Below, in pieces: positions 18,546 to 28,528 of a stretch of 64,000 nt of DNA. Under the pieces are notes generated by a model. That model did not search any database. It was not told the DNA's origin and saw only the letters and a list, made by a program, of their open reading frames with translations. This stretch comes from Phyllobacterium sp. YR531 (GTDB taxonomy: Bacteria; Pseudomonadota; Alphaproteobacteria; Rhizobiales; Rhizobiaceae): positions 124,001-188,000 of the forward strand of contig NZ_AKIZ01000022.1 in the NCBI RefSeq assembly GCF_000282595.1, in the 5' to 3' direction. The translations under genes were made by a program, and so were the position numbers. The first letter of the stretch is position 1; every line of letters begins with the position of its first letter.

Positions 18546-19514
18546 TTATTTTCGTCGGCGACGCAGCTGGTCGAAATAAACAATGACAATTATCAGAACG
18601 CCAGTAATCACACGCTGCCAGAAAGAGTTGACGTTGAGAAGATTCGCACCATTGTTGATAGTGGCAAGAATGAAAGCTCCAAGCAGTGGGCCCTGAACCG
18701 AGCCTACGGCCCCAAAGAGACTGGTGCCTCCAATCACAGAGGATGCAATGGCTTGAAGCTCCCAACCTTCAGCTTGTGTAGGATTACCAACACCAATGCG
18801 CGTAGCGAGCAAAATGCCAACGAAAGATGCGCAAACTGATGAGAGCGTATAGGCAAGGTAAATGGTGCGGTTGACGTTGACGCCGGAGAGCCGGGAAGCC
18901 TCAGCATTTGAACCAACAGAGAAAAGGTATCTGCCCCAGCGCGTGTGCTGAAGCAGAATGTAAGCCGGGATGCCTACAAGGATAACCATCCAGAACAGGT
19001 TTGGGATACCAAGAAAATCATTTCGCGAAAAGTTCGTAAAATCATCGTTGTTGATGGAAATGGTTGCGCCGTTTGTGATGAGGAGACCAATGCCGCGAAG
19101 CGACGTAAGCGTGGCCAACGTGATAATGAAGGGTGGCAGCCCCATTTTCACAATGCCGAAACCATGGAAAAGTCCAATACCAAGTCCAATTGCGAGCGTG
19201 ATCAGCACTGCGGCCCAAATCGGGAAACCATTTGCCAAGAGTAAAGCCACTATTGTGCTGGCAAACCCAGCTATCGCACCGACAGATAGATCAATGCCGC
19301 CGGTAATGATGACAAAGGTTTGGCCGACCGCAAGGATTGCTATCATTGCGCCTTGACGCAATAAATTGGCGATGTTGTTTGTAGTCCAGAATGTCGTGGT
19401 TGAAAGGCCAAGTACCAGCCAGAGCACCAGAAGAAGAGCGAACAATGTCAGCCCGAAGAGGATATTGTATCTTTTTTTGTGTGAGATGACAGGTTCCTTG
19501 GTGTCAACGCTCAT
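18546..19514 (-). CDS. Ribose-type sugar ABC transporter permease (RbsC family)
   Basis: Inner-membrane permease of a CUT2-class importer, 322 residues with about ten hydrophobic segments. Family landmarks are AILAVGQTFVIITGGIDLSVG, IVALLLANGFPIW and ALASS-like ELQAIASSVIGGTSLFGAVGSV. It overlaps the ATPase gene by 4 bp (ATGA), showing translational coupling. The sugar is unknown; the aldo/keto reductase at the head of the operon points to an aldose such as fucose or a related sugar. Confidence 0.91.
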   Translation of the reverse strand: MSVDTKEPVISHKKRYNILFGLTLFALLLVLWLVLGLSTTTFWTTNNIANLLRQGAMIAILAVGQTFVIITGGIDLSVGAIAGFASTIVALLLANGFPIWAAVLITLAIGLGIGLFHGFGIVKMGLPPFIITLATLTSLRGIGLLITNGATISINNDDFTNFSRNDFLGIPNLFWMVILVGIPAYILLQHTRWGRYLFSVGSNAEASRLSGVNVNRTIYLAYTLSSVCASFVGILLATRIGVGNPTQAEGWELQAIASSVIGGTSLFGAVGSVQGPLLGAFILATINNGANLLNVNSFWQRVITGVLIIVIVYFDQLRRRRK

Positions 19515-21097
19515 GATGACGACTCTCCGGATGAATTTGGTATGGCCGGAGCCGAACCAAGCGCTTTTGTCAAAATGTCCTCATGGCTGGTCGATTTGAA
19601 TTGATGAGTAGCTACCATTTCACCACGCCGAAAGACGTGCAGCGTGTCAGCCAGTTCGTAGACCTCCGGCAGATATGAAGAGATCAGGATGATGCCAGCT
19701 CCCTTGGAGAGCAAGGATGAGAAGAGGCGATAAATCTCGGCTTTGGTGCCAACGTCCACACCAACGGTGGGCTCATCAAAGATAAAGAGTTTAGCGCCGT
19801 GATTTAGCCATTTGCCAATGACGATCTTTTGCTGATTGCCTCCAGAAAGGCTCGCAGCACTAGCACTGCGTGTCGATGTTTTTATCCGAAGATCTGCAAT
19901 CTGGCGGTCAGCTTGGCTTGACTCTTCAGTTTTGGAAATAAGTCCACCATGACTAAGTTTTGTATAAACCGGCAAGTTGAGGTTAAGGCTTACGGGCAGC
20001 GACAGGCAGAGCCCCTGATCTCGGCGGCTTTCTGGTGCCAACGCAATGCCGAGCTTTATGGCATCCTTTTCGTTGCGAATATTGACTTCTTCGCCTTGCC
20101 ACCAAATGGAGCCAGAGGATTTTGCATGCCGACCAAAAACGGTAGTGACAAATTCACTGCGTCCGGCGCCTATCAAACCGTAGAGACCAATGATTTCGCC
20201 CTCCCGCACTGTGAGCGAGATATCTTCGAAGCCATCGCCGGATAGGTTACGGGTCTCCAGAATAGGCTTGCCGAATTCGAAGCTGTCCTTGTGATAGATC
20301 TGTTCGATGGACCTGTTGATCATCATCGCGATCAGTTCATTTTCGTTGGTCTCAGCAATCTCTCGCGTTCCGACCAATGTTCCATCCCGTAGAACAGACA
20401 CCCGATCCGCCAGCTCAAAGACTTCTTCCATCCGGTGACTGATATAAACAATAGTCACACCGCTCGCCTGCATTCGCCGTATAAGAGCAAAAAGCTGCAT
20501 CCCCTCCTTGCGCGTTAGATACGCTGTCGGCTCGTCAAATATAAGAAACTGCGCTCCTCTTGTCGCGGCGCGCGCTGTTGCAATCAGTTGTTGCTGGCCA
20601 ATCGTCAAGTCGCCAAGAGTGACATGAGCAGGGAGGTCGAAACCTAGATCATCGAGTATCTTCTGTGCTTCTCGCACCATATTGCGATGTCGGAGTAATC
20701 CAAACCGCAGATGCTCTTCACCCAGAAAGATGTTGGCAGCGACACTAAGGTGGGGACAAAGAACTACCTCTTGATGAACCGCGTTAATGCCATGCTTGAT
20801 AGCTTCGACCGGCGTTCCCAAGGCCACGGGTTCGCCATGCCAGTAAACGTCTCCACCAGTGCGCGGAATGACTCCGGTTAGAAGCTTAATGAGGGTAGAT
20901 TTTCCCGCGCCATTTTCGCCGACGATGGCATGTATTTCACCTGCTTTGAAGGCTAGGTCGGTCGGTTTTAAAGCATGGGTGCCGAAGTACTGTTTCTCAA
21001 GTTTCTGCAACTCGAGGATAGGTAAATCGGCTGCCGTGGCCGCAGCTATTGCATCAGTTCTATTTGGGGTGCGTGATGCAATACCTTGATCTGTCAT
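19511..21097 (-). CDS. Ribose-type sugar ABC transporter ATPase (tandem domains)
   Basis: Cytoplasmic ATPase of the CUT2 importer, 528 residues with two fused nucleotide-binding domains. The first has intact Walker A GENGAGKST (residues 60-68), LTIGQQQLIATARAA and Walker B FLIFDEPTAYL. The second has a degenerate Walker A (GLIGAGRSEFV), signature LSGGNQQKIVIGKWL and LFIFDEPTVGVDVGTKAEIY. This pattern of one active and one degenerate site is normal for RbsA/MglA/XylG. It lies between binding-protein and permease genes. Confidence 0.93.
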   Translation of the reverse strand: MTDQGIASRTPNRTDAIAAATAADLPILELQKLEKQYFGTHALKPTDLAFKAGEIHAIVGENGAGKSTLIKLLTGVIPRTGGDVYWHGEPVALGTPVEAIKHGINAVHQEVVLCPHLSVAANIFLGEEHLRFGLLRHRNMVREAQKILDDLGFDLPAHVTLGDLTIGQQQLIATARAATRGAQFLIFDEPTAYLTRKEGMQLFALIRRMQASGVTIVYISHRMEEVFELADRVSVLRDGTLVGTREIAETNENELIAMMINRSIEQIYHKDSFEFGKPILETRNLSGDGFEDISLTVREGEIIGLYGLIGAGRSEFVTTVFGRHAKSSGSIWWQGEEVNIRNEKDAIKLGIALAPESRRDQGLCLSLPVSLNLNLPVYTKLSHGGLISKTEESSQADRQIADLRIKTSTRSASAASLSGGNQQKIVIGKWLNHGAKLFIFDEPTVGVDVGTKAEIYRLFSSLLSKGAGIILISSYLPEVYELADTLHVFRRGEMVATHQFKSTSHEDILTKALGSAPAIPNSSGESSS

Positions 21098-21130
21098 GGC
21101 AGCCTCTATTATTGGAAAGTACGGCCCCGG

Positions 21131-22123
21131 TCAGTCAAGCTTCGGGTTCAGTAACTCCTGCGCACGCGGCTCATTCATATTTGCCTTGGTTATCAGATTG
21201 GCACCGGTATCGACGTTCGTCTCAACTTTCTCACCTTTCGATGCGGCAAGTGCTGTTTTCACCCCATCGTAACCCATTCGGAACGGATCCTGTACAACCA
21301 AAGCGTAGAGCACGCCGTCGCTCAAGAACTTAACCAGCTTTTCATCACTATCAAAAGCAATAACCTTGATTTTATCTTGAGCCTTGTTTTCGGCAATTGC
21401 CTGACCGGCGCCCTGTCCCATAATCAGATTTGAGGCGAAGATTCCCCGCAAATCAGGATTGGCAGTGATCAAATCGGTCGTGATATTCAGGCCAGTTGTT
21501 GCCTGACCATCTGCTACCTTGTCAGCCACCAGTTTTATGCCGGGATATTTTGCAGCAAGCTGCTCCTTGAAACCTTTTGCCCGCTGATCAAGAGAACCGA
21601 CACCCGGCAAAGCGGTGATAATTGCAACGTCGCCCTCCGCCTTGCCGTATTTTTCGGTGATCGCTGTTGCCAGACCATCTGCGGCCACACGGCCTCCTTC
21701 AACGTTGTCTGTCGTAAGGAATGAGGTGAATGCCTTGGAATCAGCTGCGGAATCGATCCCAATGATTTTTACGGATTTTGCGGCCTCATCAATGGGTTTG
21801 CCAAGCGCCTTGAATTCTGTCGGAGAAATAACAATTGCAGCAGGCGCGCCAGAAACGGCATTTTCTAATATCGAGATTTGACCGTTTATATCCGACTCGG
21901 CTTGCGCTCCAAGTTCTGGAACTTTGACGCCAAGATCTTTGCCAGCTTTCCGTGCTCCTGCAAGCACAATTTGCCAATAGAACGATGTCGTATCTTTTAC
22001 GATGATGGGGATGGTTACTTCCTGCGCCCGAACAGGCCCTGTTCCCATGACGGCAGCCATAATGGCAACACCCGTGGCGCCGAGCAGGATTCTACGATTG
22101 AGGCATTTTCCAAAAGAAGTCAT
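21131..22123 (-). CDS. Ribose-type sugar ABC transporter substrate-binding protein
   Basis: Periplasmic sugar-binding protein (Peripla_BP_4 fold) of the CUT2 importer. ATG 22123 follows GGAGAGGAACC and gives 330 residues; the upstream extension to 22195 is unsupported. The N-terminus has NRRILLG (Arg10-Arg11), a twin-arginine-like signal, with likely cleavage after VRA (residue 33). The mature start TIPIIVKDTTSFYWQIVLAGARKAG and later ILENAVSGAPAAIVISPTE and GIDSAADSKAF blocks are typical of RbsB-like proteins. Ligand unknown. Confidence 0.89.
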   Translation of the reverse strand: MTSFGKCLNRRILLGATGVAIMAAVMGTGPVRAQEVTIPIIVKDTTSFYWQIVLAGARKAGKDLGVKVPELGAQAESDINGQISILENAVSGAPAAIVISPTEFKALGKPIDEAAKSVKIIGIDSAADSKAFTSFLTTDNVEGGRVAADGLATAITEKYGKAEGDVAIITALPGVGSLDQRAKGFKEQLAAKYPGIKLVADKVADGQATTGLNITTDLITANPDLRGIFASNLIMGQGAGQAIAENKAQDKIKVIAFDSDEKLVKFLSDGVLYALVVQDPFRMGYDGVKTALAASKGEKVETNVDTGANLITKANMNEPRAQELLNPKLD

Positions 22124-22201
22124 TTTGAGGTTCCTCTCCAAGCGCCTTCTTGTTTGGTGGCAGGCAGGGTCGTGGCGCACGCAACTCTGCCTCAAAAGCT
22201 C

Positions 22202-23188
22202 CTACCTGATAGCGAATTGCTCCACTTCGGTGAAAAACTCTTCGGGTATCGTAATATTCAACAAGCCCATGTTCCTTGTGAGACTGGCAGCTTTGGCAGT
22301 CCCGATGAGAACATTTGCAACTGATTGCTTACGCAGAGGGAATTGCAGAGCTGCTGCAGCGAGTGGGATGGAGTGGGCCTTCGCGAGGGCCTCCATAGAC
22401 TGAACACGCTTCAGTACATCGTCAGATGCGGGACCGTAATCAAAATGAGCTCCCGGCACTGGTCCTGTTGCTAGTATGCCGGAGTTGAAAACGCCGCCTA
22501 TGACCAAGGAAATCTTCCTGCTGCTGCACTCATTCAGCAACCCTCGCTCAGCCGACCTATCCAGCAAAGAGTATCGGCCAGCCAGAAGAATGCAGTCTAT
22601 ATGGCTATGCGCAATGACATCCATACATACTTCAACCTCGTTTACGCCAAGACCGTAGGCCGATATCGCGCCAGATGCTTTCAACTCCTCCAGGGCTTTC
22701 ATGCCAGTATCGAGAAGCTGCCGCTGAAATACGGCATTCCTCTCACGGCCATGAGTGTAGGAACCGATATCATGCACGTAGAGTATATCTATGCGGTTGA
22801 GCCCAAGACGGGCAAAACTAAACTCAAATGATCGCATAATGCCATCATAGCTATAATCGTAATCTACGGTGAAGGGCAGGGGATTGACGTAGGAATGATC
22901 CGGAACTTGATCGTCTGGTACTGGGCGAAGCAGACGCCCCACCTTCGTGGAAAGGACGTAACTATCTCTTGGTTTAGACCGTAGAAAATCACCCGTTCGC
23001 CGTTCGGACAATCCAAATCCGTAAAATGGAGCCGTATCAAAATAGCGCAGTCCTGCATCCCAGGCGGATTGCAGCGCGGCAACAGCATCATCGCGCGGAC
23101 ACTCTTTGTAGAGCCCGCCAATAGCTGCGCCACCAAAACCGAATTGGGTAACAGTTAATGGCGTCGTGCCTATTTTTCGGGTTTCCAA
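22202..23188 (-). CDS. Aldo/keto reductase (D-threo-aldose/L-fucose or pyridoxal dehydrogenase type)
   Basis: Cytoplasmic NAD(P)-linked aldo/keto reductase, 328 residues. The tetrad is in place: DTAPFYG (Asp, Tyr), LSTKVGR (Lys) and ILYVHDIG (His). The long insert around RPVPDDQVPDHSYV and the FGFGGAAIGGLYKE opening match the subfamily with D-threo-aldose 1-dehydrogenase (L-fucose dehydrogenase) and pyridoxal 4-dehydrogenase. It is the first gene of the CUT2 importer operon, 78 bp ahead of the binding protein, so it probably acts on the imported sugar. Divergent GntR regulator at 23296. Confidence 0.87.
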   Translation of the reverse strand: METRKIGTTPLTVTQFGFGGAAIGGLYKECPRDDAVAALQSAWDAGLRYFDTAPFYGFGLSERRTGDFLRSKPRDSYVLSTKVGRLLRPVPDDQVPDHSYVNPLPFTVDYDYSYDGIMRSFEFSFARLGLNRIDILYVHDIGSYTHGRERNAVFQRQLLDTGMKALEELKASGAISAYGLGVNEVEVCMDVIAHSHIDCILLAGRYSLLDRSAERGLLNECSSRKISLVIGGVFNSGILATGPVPGAHFDYGPASDDVLKRVQSMEALAKAHSIPLAAAALQFPLRKQSVANVLIGTAKAASLTRNMGLLNITIPEEFFTEVEQFAIR

Positions 23189-23295
23189 AGCGCTCCTCCC
23201 AGATACGCAAAGTCTTCTAGTCTTTTATCGACAAAAAACCTTTCCAGTCAATTGCTCTTGTGCCTAAATGTTTAAGAGAATGCGTAGGGGGTAGA

Positions 23296-24195
23296 ATGTC
23301 CAAGCAGAATACGGTCTTCAAAGAGGGCTACAATAGGTTTTTGCGGCTGTTGCGCCAAGGCACGTTGCTGCAGTCTGAAGCCGAGCTTGCTGGTCTTTTG
23401 AGTATCAGCCGGACCACCGTCAGGGCCATTCTAAAAAACATGGTGGAGGCGGGGCTTGTCGAGAACGGAAAGCAGGGCAGGAGGGTTTTACGTAAACCCA
23501 ATTCCAAGGATTACTTTCCCGATGCTCAGACAGATTCTCTTGCAGAGATTATTGAACGGAGTTTTATGAAACGTATTCTTGCCGGTGGCGCCCAGCCGGG
23601 AATGCACATCAATGAGCTTGAGTTGGCACGTGATATTGGCGTCGGAACCTCAAGTGTTCGTGAATTTTTGATACGATTCAGTCGCTTTGGTTTAATTGAG
23701 AAGCGCAAAAACAGTCACTGGGTATTAAAGGGCTTCACACGGGAATTTGCACTGGAACTGTTCGAAATTCGCGAGATATTCGAACTCAGATCGGCAGTCG
23801 CATTCGCCAAGCTGCCAGATGATCATCCGGCCCGAGCCAAGCTGGACGGCCTTGAGTTAGAGCACCAGACTCTTCTGCGCGAAATTGACACTCGCTACAC
23901 TGAGTTTTCTGAGCTGGACGAACGATTTCACAGATTGATCCATTCGGCGTCTCACAACCGGTTCGTGGATGATTTCTATGACATCATCGCTATTGTGTTT
24001 CACTACCACTATCAGTGGAATAAGTTGCATGCACAACAACGTAATACTCGAGCTCTTGAAGAGCATTTGGCATATATTGACGCGCTCCGTTCCCGAGACC
24101 CGGCCATGGTCAACAAGGCCTGCCGAGCCCACCTGAAGTCAGCGCGTGAAACTCTGCTACAGTCAATAATGACCAAAGACAGCCAGCCGGATTAG
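23296..24195 (+). CDS. GntR-family (FadR/FCD) transcriptional regulator with an extra N-terminal HTH
   Basis: Likely repressor of the divergent sugar-importer operon. ATG 23296 is preceded by GGGGG and gives 299 residues. It is longer than typical FCD regulators because two winged-helix segments appear: one at about residues 25-65 (ELAGLLSISRTTVRAILKNMVEAGLVE) and a second at about 75-140 (INELELARDIGVGTSSVREFLIRFSRFGLIE). An FCD ligand domain follows, with metal-type residues in ELDERFHRLIH and the late EEHLAYIDAL. The stop abuts that of tex directly (TAGCTA). The effector is unknown. Confidence 0.85.
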   Translation: MSKQNTVFKEGYNRFLRLLRQGTLLQSEAELAGLLSISRTTVRAILKNMVEAGLVENGKQGRRVLRKPNSKDYFPDAQTDSLAEIIERSFMKRILAGGAQPGMHINELELARDIGVGTSSVREFLIRFSRFGLIEKRKNSHWVLKGFTREFALELFEIREIFELRSAVAFAKLPDDHPARAKLDGLELEHQTLLREIDTRYTEFSELDERFHRLIHSASHNRFVDDFYDIIAIVFHYHYQWNKLHAQQRNTRALEEHLAYIDALRSRDPAMVNKACRAHLKSARETLLQSIMTKDSQPD

Positions 24196-26502
24196 CTATT
24201 TTTTACGCATAGCATCGGCCAAAGCCGCTCCAAATGCACCTTGCGAAGTTGAGTTTTGTGGCTGCGGAGATGGCTTTCGTGTTTGGGGCGTACTGGCAGA
24301 AGGACGGGGCGTGCGTGGATTGTCATTGCCACCTCCGTCTTTGCGCATCGTCAGGCTGATACGATTGCGTTTTGGATCGACATCGACAACACGGACTTTG
24401 ACTACATCTCCGGCTTTGACCACTTCATGGGCGTCTTTGACAAACCGGTCTGCTAGTTGAGAAAGGTGAACGAGGCCGTCTTGATGCACCCCGATATCAA
24501 CAAATGCGCCGAAAGCGGCCACATTGGTAACGGTACCTTCAAGCTGCATGCCGGGCTCGAGGTCCTTTATATTGTCCACGCCTTCAGCAAAGGTAGCAGT
24601 CTTGAACTCCGGTCTCGGGTCACGGCCAGGTTTTTCCAGCTCTGCGATAATATCGCGAACTGTTGGCAAGCCAAAACGGTCGTCCACAAAAAGTCGCGGA
24701 TCGAGTGCCTTCAAAGCTGCATTATCATTCATCAGCGCGCGCACATCCCTTCCGCAAGCACTGACGATTTTCTTTGCAACGCCATAAGCTTCAGGATGCA
24801 CGGCGGATGCGTCGAGAGGTTCATTGCCATCGCTGATACGCAGAAATCCGGCGCATTGTTCGAAAGCGCGAGGCCCGAGACGAGCAACCTTGAGCAACTC
24901 CCGCCGAGTCTTGAAAGGACCAACTTCATTACGATGAGCAATGATAGCCTCAGCCAGAGATGCCCCCAAACCAGAGATGCGCGCCAGCAATGAAGCGGAC
25001 GCGGTATTCAAATCGACGCCAACAGCATTCACGGCATCTTCCACAACACCTTCAAGCGATCGCGCCAGGCGATATTGATCGACATCGTGTTGATATTGAC
25101 CAACGCCAATCGATTTTGGTTCAATTTTGACCAGTTCTGCCAACGGGTCTTGGAGGCGCCGAGCTATGGAGACTGCTCCACGTAACGAAACATCCAGTGT
25201 TGGAAACTCGGCAGCAGCCGTTGCGGAAGCGGAGTACACCGAGGCTCCAGCCTCGCTCACGATAACCTTTAATGGCTTTGGTGCAGGCATATCACCTAGC
25301 ATATCGGCCACGAGTTTTTCTGTTTCGCGGCTACCCGTTCCGTTTCCGATGGCGATGAGTTGGATCTTGTGCTTCGCGACGAGCTTTGACAGTTCCGCCT
25401 GCGTCCCTCTTACGTCGTTGCGTGGTGGGAATGGATAAACCGTCGTGGTGTCGAGTAGTTTTCCTGTACCATCAACTACAGCAACTTTAACTCCGGTGCG
25501 GATACCCGGGTCCAGCCCCATCGTCGCGCGGGATCCAGCAGGCGCTGCCAGCAGTAGGTCTTTGAGATTCCGTGCAAACACCCGAATGGCCTCTTCTTCA
25601 GATCTTTCGCGCAATGCTGTCATCAAATCAACAGAGAGGTTTAGCGAAAGCCGGATACGCCACGTCCAGCGAACGACGTCCAGCAGCCAAGTATCTGCCG
25701 CGCTATTTCCTGAAATCGAATAGGCTTCCGCGATCATCCGCTCAACTGGTTTGATTGCCGCTGTTTCATCGGCGTCAATCTCTATGTCGAGTGAAAGGAC
25801 TTCTTCGTTCCGACCACGTAACATGGCAAGTGCACGATGACTGGGCGCAGTAGCCCACCGCTCAAAATGGTTAAAGTAGTCGGAAAACTTTGCACCGGCC
25901 TCCTGCTTGCCGTCAACCACCTTGGCACGCAGCACGGCTCGATCCTTCATATAATTTCGCAATCGACCAATCAGATCGGCATTCTCGGAAAATCTTTCGA
26001 CCAGGATATCGCGAGCGCCATCCAAAGCTACTTTTACGTCCGGAACTTCGGTGGTGACAAAGGTTTTCGCAAATTCGAATGGAACCGTTCGCCTGTCTGA
26101 CAGTATCGTGTCCGCCAAAGGACCAAGGCCTCTTTCACGTGCAATTTCCGCTTTGGTTCGACGTTTTGGCTTGTATGGCAGGTATATATCTTCCAACTCA
26201 GCTTTAGTAATTGCTCCAGCGATCTTTCCTTCAAGTTCTGAGGTCAGTTTCCCTTGGCTGCGGATTTCGGTGAGGATCGTGTCGCGACGTGCTTCTAGTT
26301 CCCGCAAATAGATCAATCGCTCATCAAGATTCCGCAATTGCGTGTCGTCCAGCGCTCCGGTTGCTTCCTTGCGATAACGAGCGATGAAGGGGACTGTAGC
26401 CCCGCCATCGAGCAATTCTATTGCAGCATTAACTTGTTCGGCGCGCGCGTTGATTTCTGTGGCAATAAGGCGGGCAATTTTGGCAGTATTGATAACAGGC
26501 AC
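24196..26502 (-). CDS. tex: Tex-family RNA-binding transcription accessory protein
   Basis: Cytoplasmic nucleic-acid-binding protein of the Tex/Spt6 family; homologues affect transcription and RNA turnover. In its 768 residues the order is Tex N-terminal helical domain ([23 protein letters not shown]), a YqgF/RuvC-like domain ([21 protein letters not shown], about 330-450), helix-hairpin-helix pair ([20 protein letters not shown], about 490-560) and a C-terminal S1 domain ([27 protein letters not shown], about 645-720, given here as landmark). A Ser/Pro/Gln-rich tail ends the protein. The start is GTG 26502; no in-frame ATG lies upstream. Housekeeping gene between two sugar clusters. Confidence 0.95.
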   Translation of the reverse strand: MPVINTAKIARLIATEINARAEQVNAAIELLDGGATVPFIARYRKEATGALDDTQLRNLDERLIYLRELEARRDTILTEIRSQGKLTSELEGKIAGAITKAELEDIYLPYKPKRRTKAEIARERGLGPLADTILSDRRTVPFEFAKTFVTTEVPDVKVALDGARDILVERFSENADLIGRLRNYMKDRAVLRAKVVDGKQEAGAKFSDYFNHFERWATAPSHRALAMLRGRNEEVLSLDIEIDADETAAIKPVERMIAEAYSISGNSAADTWLLDVVRWTWRIRLSLNLSVDLMTALRERSEEEAIRVFARNLKDLLLAAPAGSRATMGLDPGIRTGVKVAVVDGTGKLLDTTTVYPFPPRNDVRGTQAELSKLVAKHKIQLIAIGNGTGSRETEKLVADMLGDMPAPKPLKVIVSEAGASVYSASATAAAEFPTLDVSLRGAVSIARRLQDPLAELVKIEPKSIGVGQYQHDVDQYRLARSLEGVVEDAVNAVGVDLNTASASLLARISGLGASLAEAIIAHRNEVGPFKTRRELLKVARLGPRAFEQCAGFLRISDGNEPLDASAVHPEAYGVAKKIVSACGRDVRALMNDNAALKALDPRLFVDDRFGLPTVRDIIAELEKPGRDPRPEFKTATFAEGVDNIKDLEPGMQLEGTVTNVAAFGAFVDIGVHQDGLVHLSQLADRFVKDAHEVVKAGDVVKVRVVDVDPKRNRISLTMRKDGGGNDNPRTPRPSASTPQTRKPSPQPQNSTSQGAFGAALADAMRKK

Positions 26503-26580
26503 GAGGTATCCATAAAATCATGATCGGGCGACCAACATAGTGGCGCCCGACCATGACCGCAATCGCTTGGGAGCGATGGT

Positions 26581-27720
26581 TTATTGCTTTTTCAACAGTG
26601 ATTTGGCTTCCTTGATTCCCAACGCTTCCGGTCTGGAACAGCTCGTTCTGATGTCGATGAATTTCTTTTCTTCGCCTGATCGGAGGATCGAAACCATCAC
26701 ATCTACGCCGTGTAATGCGCGCTCCAGTGAACAGCGGATGTCACGACCTTGGAGGATTGCTACGGCCATATCGGCAAGACCTGCTGTACGGTAATTCGCC
26801 ATCACGCCCTGGGAATGTTTCTGATTAGGGACGCCCAAAGGATGACTCCAAGGTTTAATGGGCTTTGCCTTCTTTCCGGGCTTTGCCAATCTTACTTCTC
26901 CGCCGAAGAAGTTCGGGTCGGGGAGGAACAACGAGCCGTCCGTGCCATAAAGTTCCATATTGGGGTGATTATGCGCCCAGACGTCCCAACTTGCTGACAG
27001 CGTGACTGATGCACCGCTTTCAAACTCAAGCAAGGCCTGGATTGTTGTTGGTGTAGTCACACTGATTTTCTCACCGGCGCGGGGCATACTGGAAATTGTT
27101 CGAGTTGGACTGGCCATTGATGTAAGCGCAGCAACACGGCGTACGGGTCCGATGAGATTAACGAGGTTGGCAATATAATACGGACCCAAGTCGAGGATTG
27201 GCCCACCACCTGGTCGGAAGAAAAAGTCGGGGTTTGGGTGCCAGTGCTCCATTCCATGGCTCATCACGTGCGCCGTGCCAGAGGTTAAAGTGCCAACTTG
27301 CCCGTCATCAACCAATTTGCGAGCAAGCTGATGTGCGCCACCAAGAAAGGTGTCTGGCGCGCAGCCAGCCTTAACGTTTTTTTGGGCCGCGAGTTTTTGG
27401 AGGTCCAACCCGTCCTTGAGCGAAAGCGTTAAAGGCTTTTCTGAATAGAGGTGTTTGCCCGCAGACAGAATTTGTTTGGATACATCGAAATGCGCATCCG
27501 GAATGGTGAGATTTACAACAAGATCGATGTCGTCGCTGGAGAGCAGAGCATCTATGCTTCTTGCTTCTACGCCAAACTCAGATGCACGAGCAATTGCAGC
27601 TTTATTGTTGATGTCGGCAACGGCACGGATTTCTACGCCTTTAAAGAGTGGTGCAAGCCCTAGATAGGTCGCAGATATATTGCCCGAGCCGATAATGCCG
27701 ACGCTTAATGTCTTGGCCAT
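26581..27720 (-). CDS. Gfo/Idh/MocA-family dehydrogenase
   Basis: NAD(P)-dependent sugar or sugar-derivative dehydrogenase, 379 residues. The Rossmann domain opens with SVGIIGSGNISATYLGLA, and the family motif EKPLTLSL (catalytic-lysine region) follows SAGKHLYS near residue 95. The C-terminal alpha/beta domain carries GGGPILDLGPYYI. It is the last gene of the 26.6-32.7 kb sugar operon, 29 bp after the TIM-barrel isomerase gene. In this setting the pair may oxidise an imported sugar and then convert the keto product; this is inference. Confidence 0.9.
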   Translation of the reverse strand: MAKTLSVGIIGSGNISATYLGLAPLFKGVEIRAVADINNKAAIARASEFGVEARSIDALLSSDDIDLVVNLTIPDAHFDVSKQILSAGKHLYSEKPLTLSLKDGLDLQKLAAQKNVKAGCAPDTFLGGAHQLARKLVDDGQVGTLTSGTAHVMSHGMEHWHPNPDFFFRPGGGPILDLGPYYIANLVNLIGPVRRVAALTSMASPTRTISSMPRAGEKISVTTPTTIQALLEFESGASVTLSASWDVWAHNHPNMELYGTDGSLFLPDPNFFGGEVRLAKPGKKAKPIKPWSHPLGVPNQKHSQGVMANYRTAGLADMAVAILQGRDIRCSLERALHGVDVMVSILRSGEEKKFIDIRTSCSRPEALGIKEAKSLLKKQ

Positions 27721-27749
27721 TGTCTTAGTCTTTCTCTTATGCCGAAACT

Positions 27750-28496
27750 TTAAAGTGCTTTTACTGTCGCGATAGACCGGCGAGCGAAACGTTCGTCATC
27801 TGCTGGCTTGTCGTGCTCCATGACAAAGTACTTTACTGGTGTGTCCTTCAACGCTGTGAGAAGTGATTTCCAATCCACCGTGCCGTATCCAACGTCGGCC
27901 CAACCATCCTCATTGGTGTTCTCTCCGGGTGGGGCGATGTCTTTGACGTGAACTGCACCAATGCGTGAGCCATAACTCTTGATCCATTCAAATGGATCAC
28001 CTCCACCGCGGATTATCCAGGCGATGTCAGCCTCCCATGATATGCTGGGAGCGGCGTCGAAAATCAGTTTTTGCGGAATAGAGCCGTCGGGTAGAGCCAC
28101 GAATTCGAAATCATGATTGTGCCAGCCAAAGGTAAAGCCCGCTTTACTGTAAACGGTGTTCGCTGCTTCGAGTCGTTGGCCAAATTTGGTCCAACCGGCA
28201 GCGTTTGTCGGGCGCTGTTCTGCGGCCAAATGGGGGCAGTATACGGCTTTTATGCCCAATGTCCCTGCAATATCGATTACTTTTTGAGGGTCACCCTCAA
28301 GCAAATCAATGCTGAAGTGCCCGGAAGGCATTGTGAGACCATTCGCATCAAGCAATGCTCTCGTCGATTTCAAATCAGCGAAGACCCCGCCATAACCCTC
28401 TACCTGTGAGTACCCTTGGCGCTTCAACATCTCCAGTGTCCTTTCGAGGGGAGGGAAATCGCGGGAGCTGTAGAGTTGGTAGGAAAAGTCGGTCAT
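27750..28496 (-). CDS. Sugar phosphate isomerase/epimerase-like TIM-barrel protein
   Basis: Xylose-isomerase-like TIM barrel (AP endonuclease 2 superfamily), 248 residues; members are divalent-metal sugar isomerases, epimerases or lyases. Visible landmarks include LKRQGYSQVEGYGGVF, GHFSIDLLEG, FGWHNHDFEF (metal-site region), SWEADIAWIIRGG and AVHVKDIAPPG. It lies between the ABC ATPase gene and the Gfo/Idh gene of the same operon. Relatives of this pairing act in inositol and 3-keto-sugar metabolism, so isomerisation or cleavage of a keto-sugar is plausible. Confidence 0.86.
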   Translation of the reverse strand: MTDFSYQLYSSRDFPPLERTLEMLKRQGYSQVEGYGGVFADLKSTRALLDANGLTMPSGHFSIDLLEGDPQKVIDIAGTLGIKAVYCPHLAAEQRPTNAAGWTKFGQRLEAANTVYSKAGFTFGWHNHDFEFVALPDGSIPQKLIFDAAPSISWEADIAWIIRGGGDPFEWIKSYGSRIGAVHVKDIAPPGENTNEDGWADVGYGTVDWKSLLTALKDTPVKYFVMEHDKPADDERFARRSIATVKAL

Positions 28497-28528
28497 CAGA
28501 TTCTCCGTATTTCTGCGTCGTCTTGGGA

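Noticed and set aside
26525-26577. Two hairpins (GGGCG...CGCCC and ATCGCT...AGCGAT) between tex and the Gfo/Idh gene as terminator
   Set aside because: One stem has a bulge, the other is only 6 bp, and no U tract follows on the minus strand; too weak to call.
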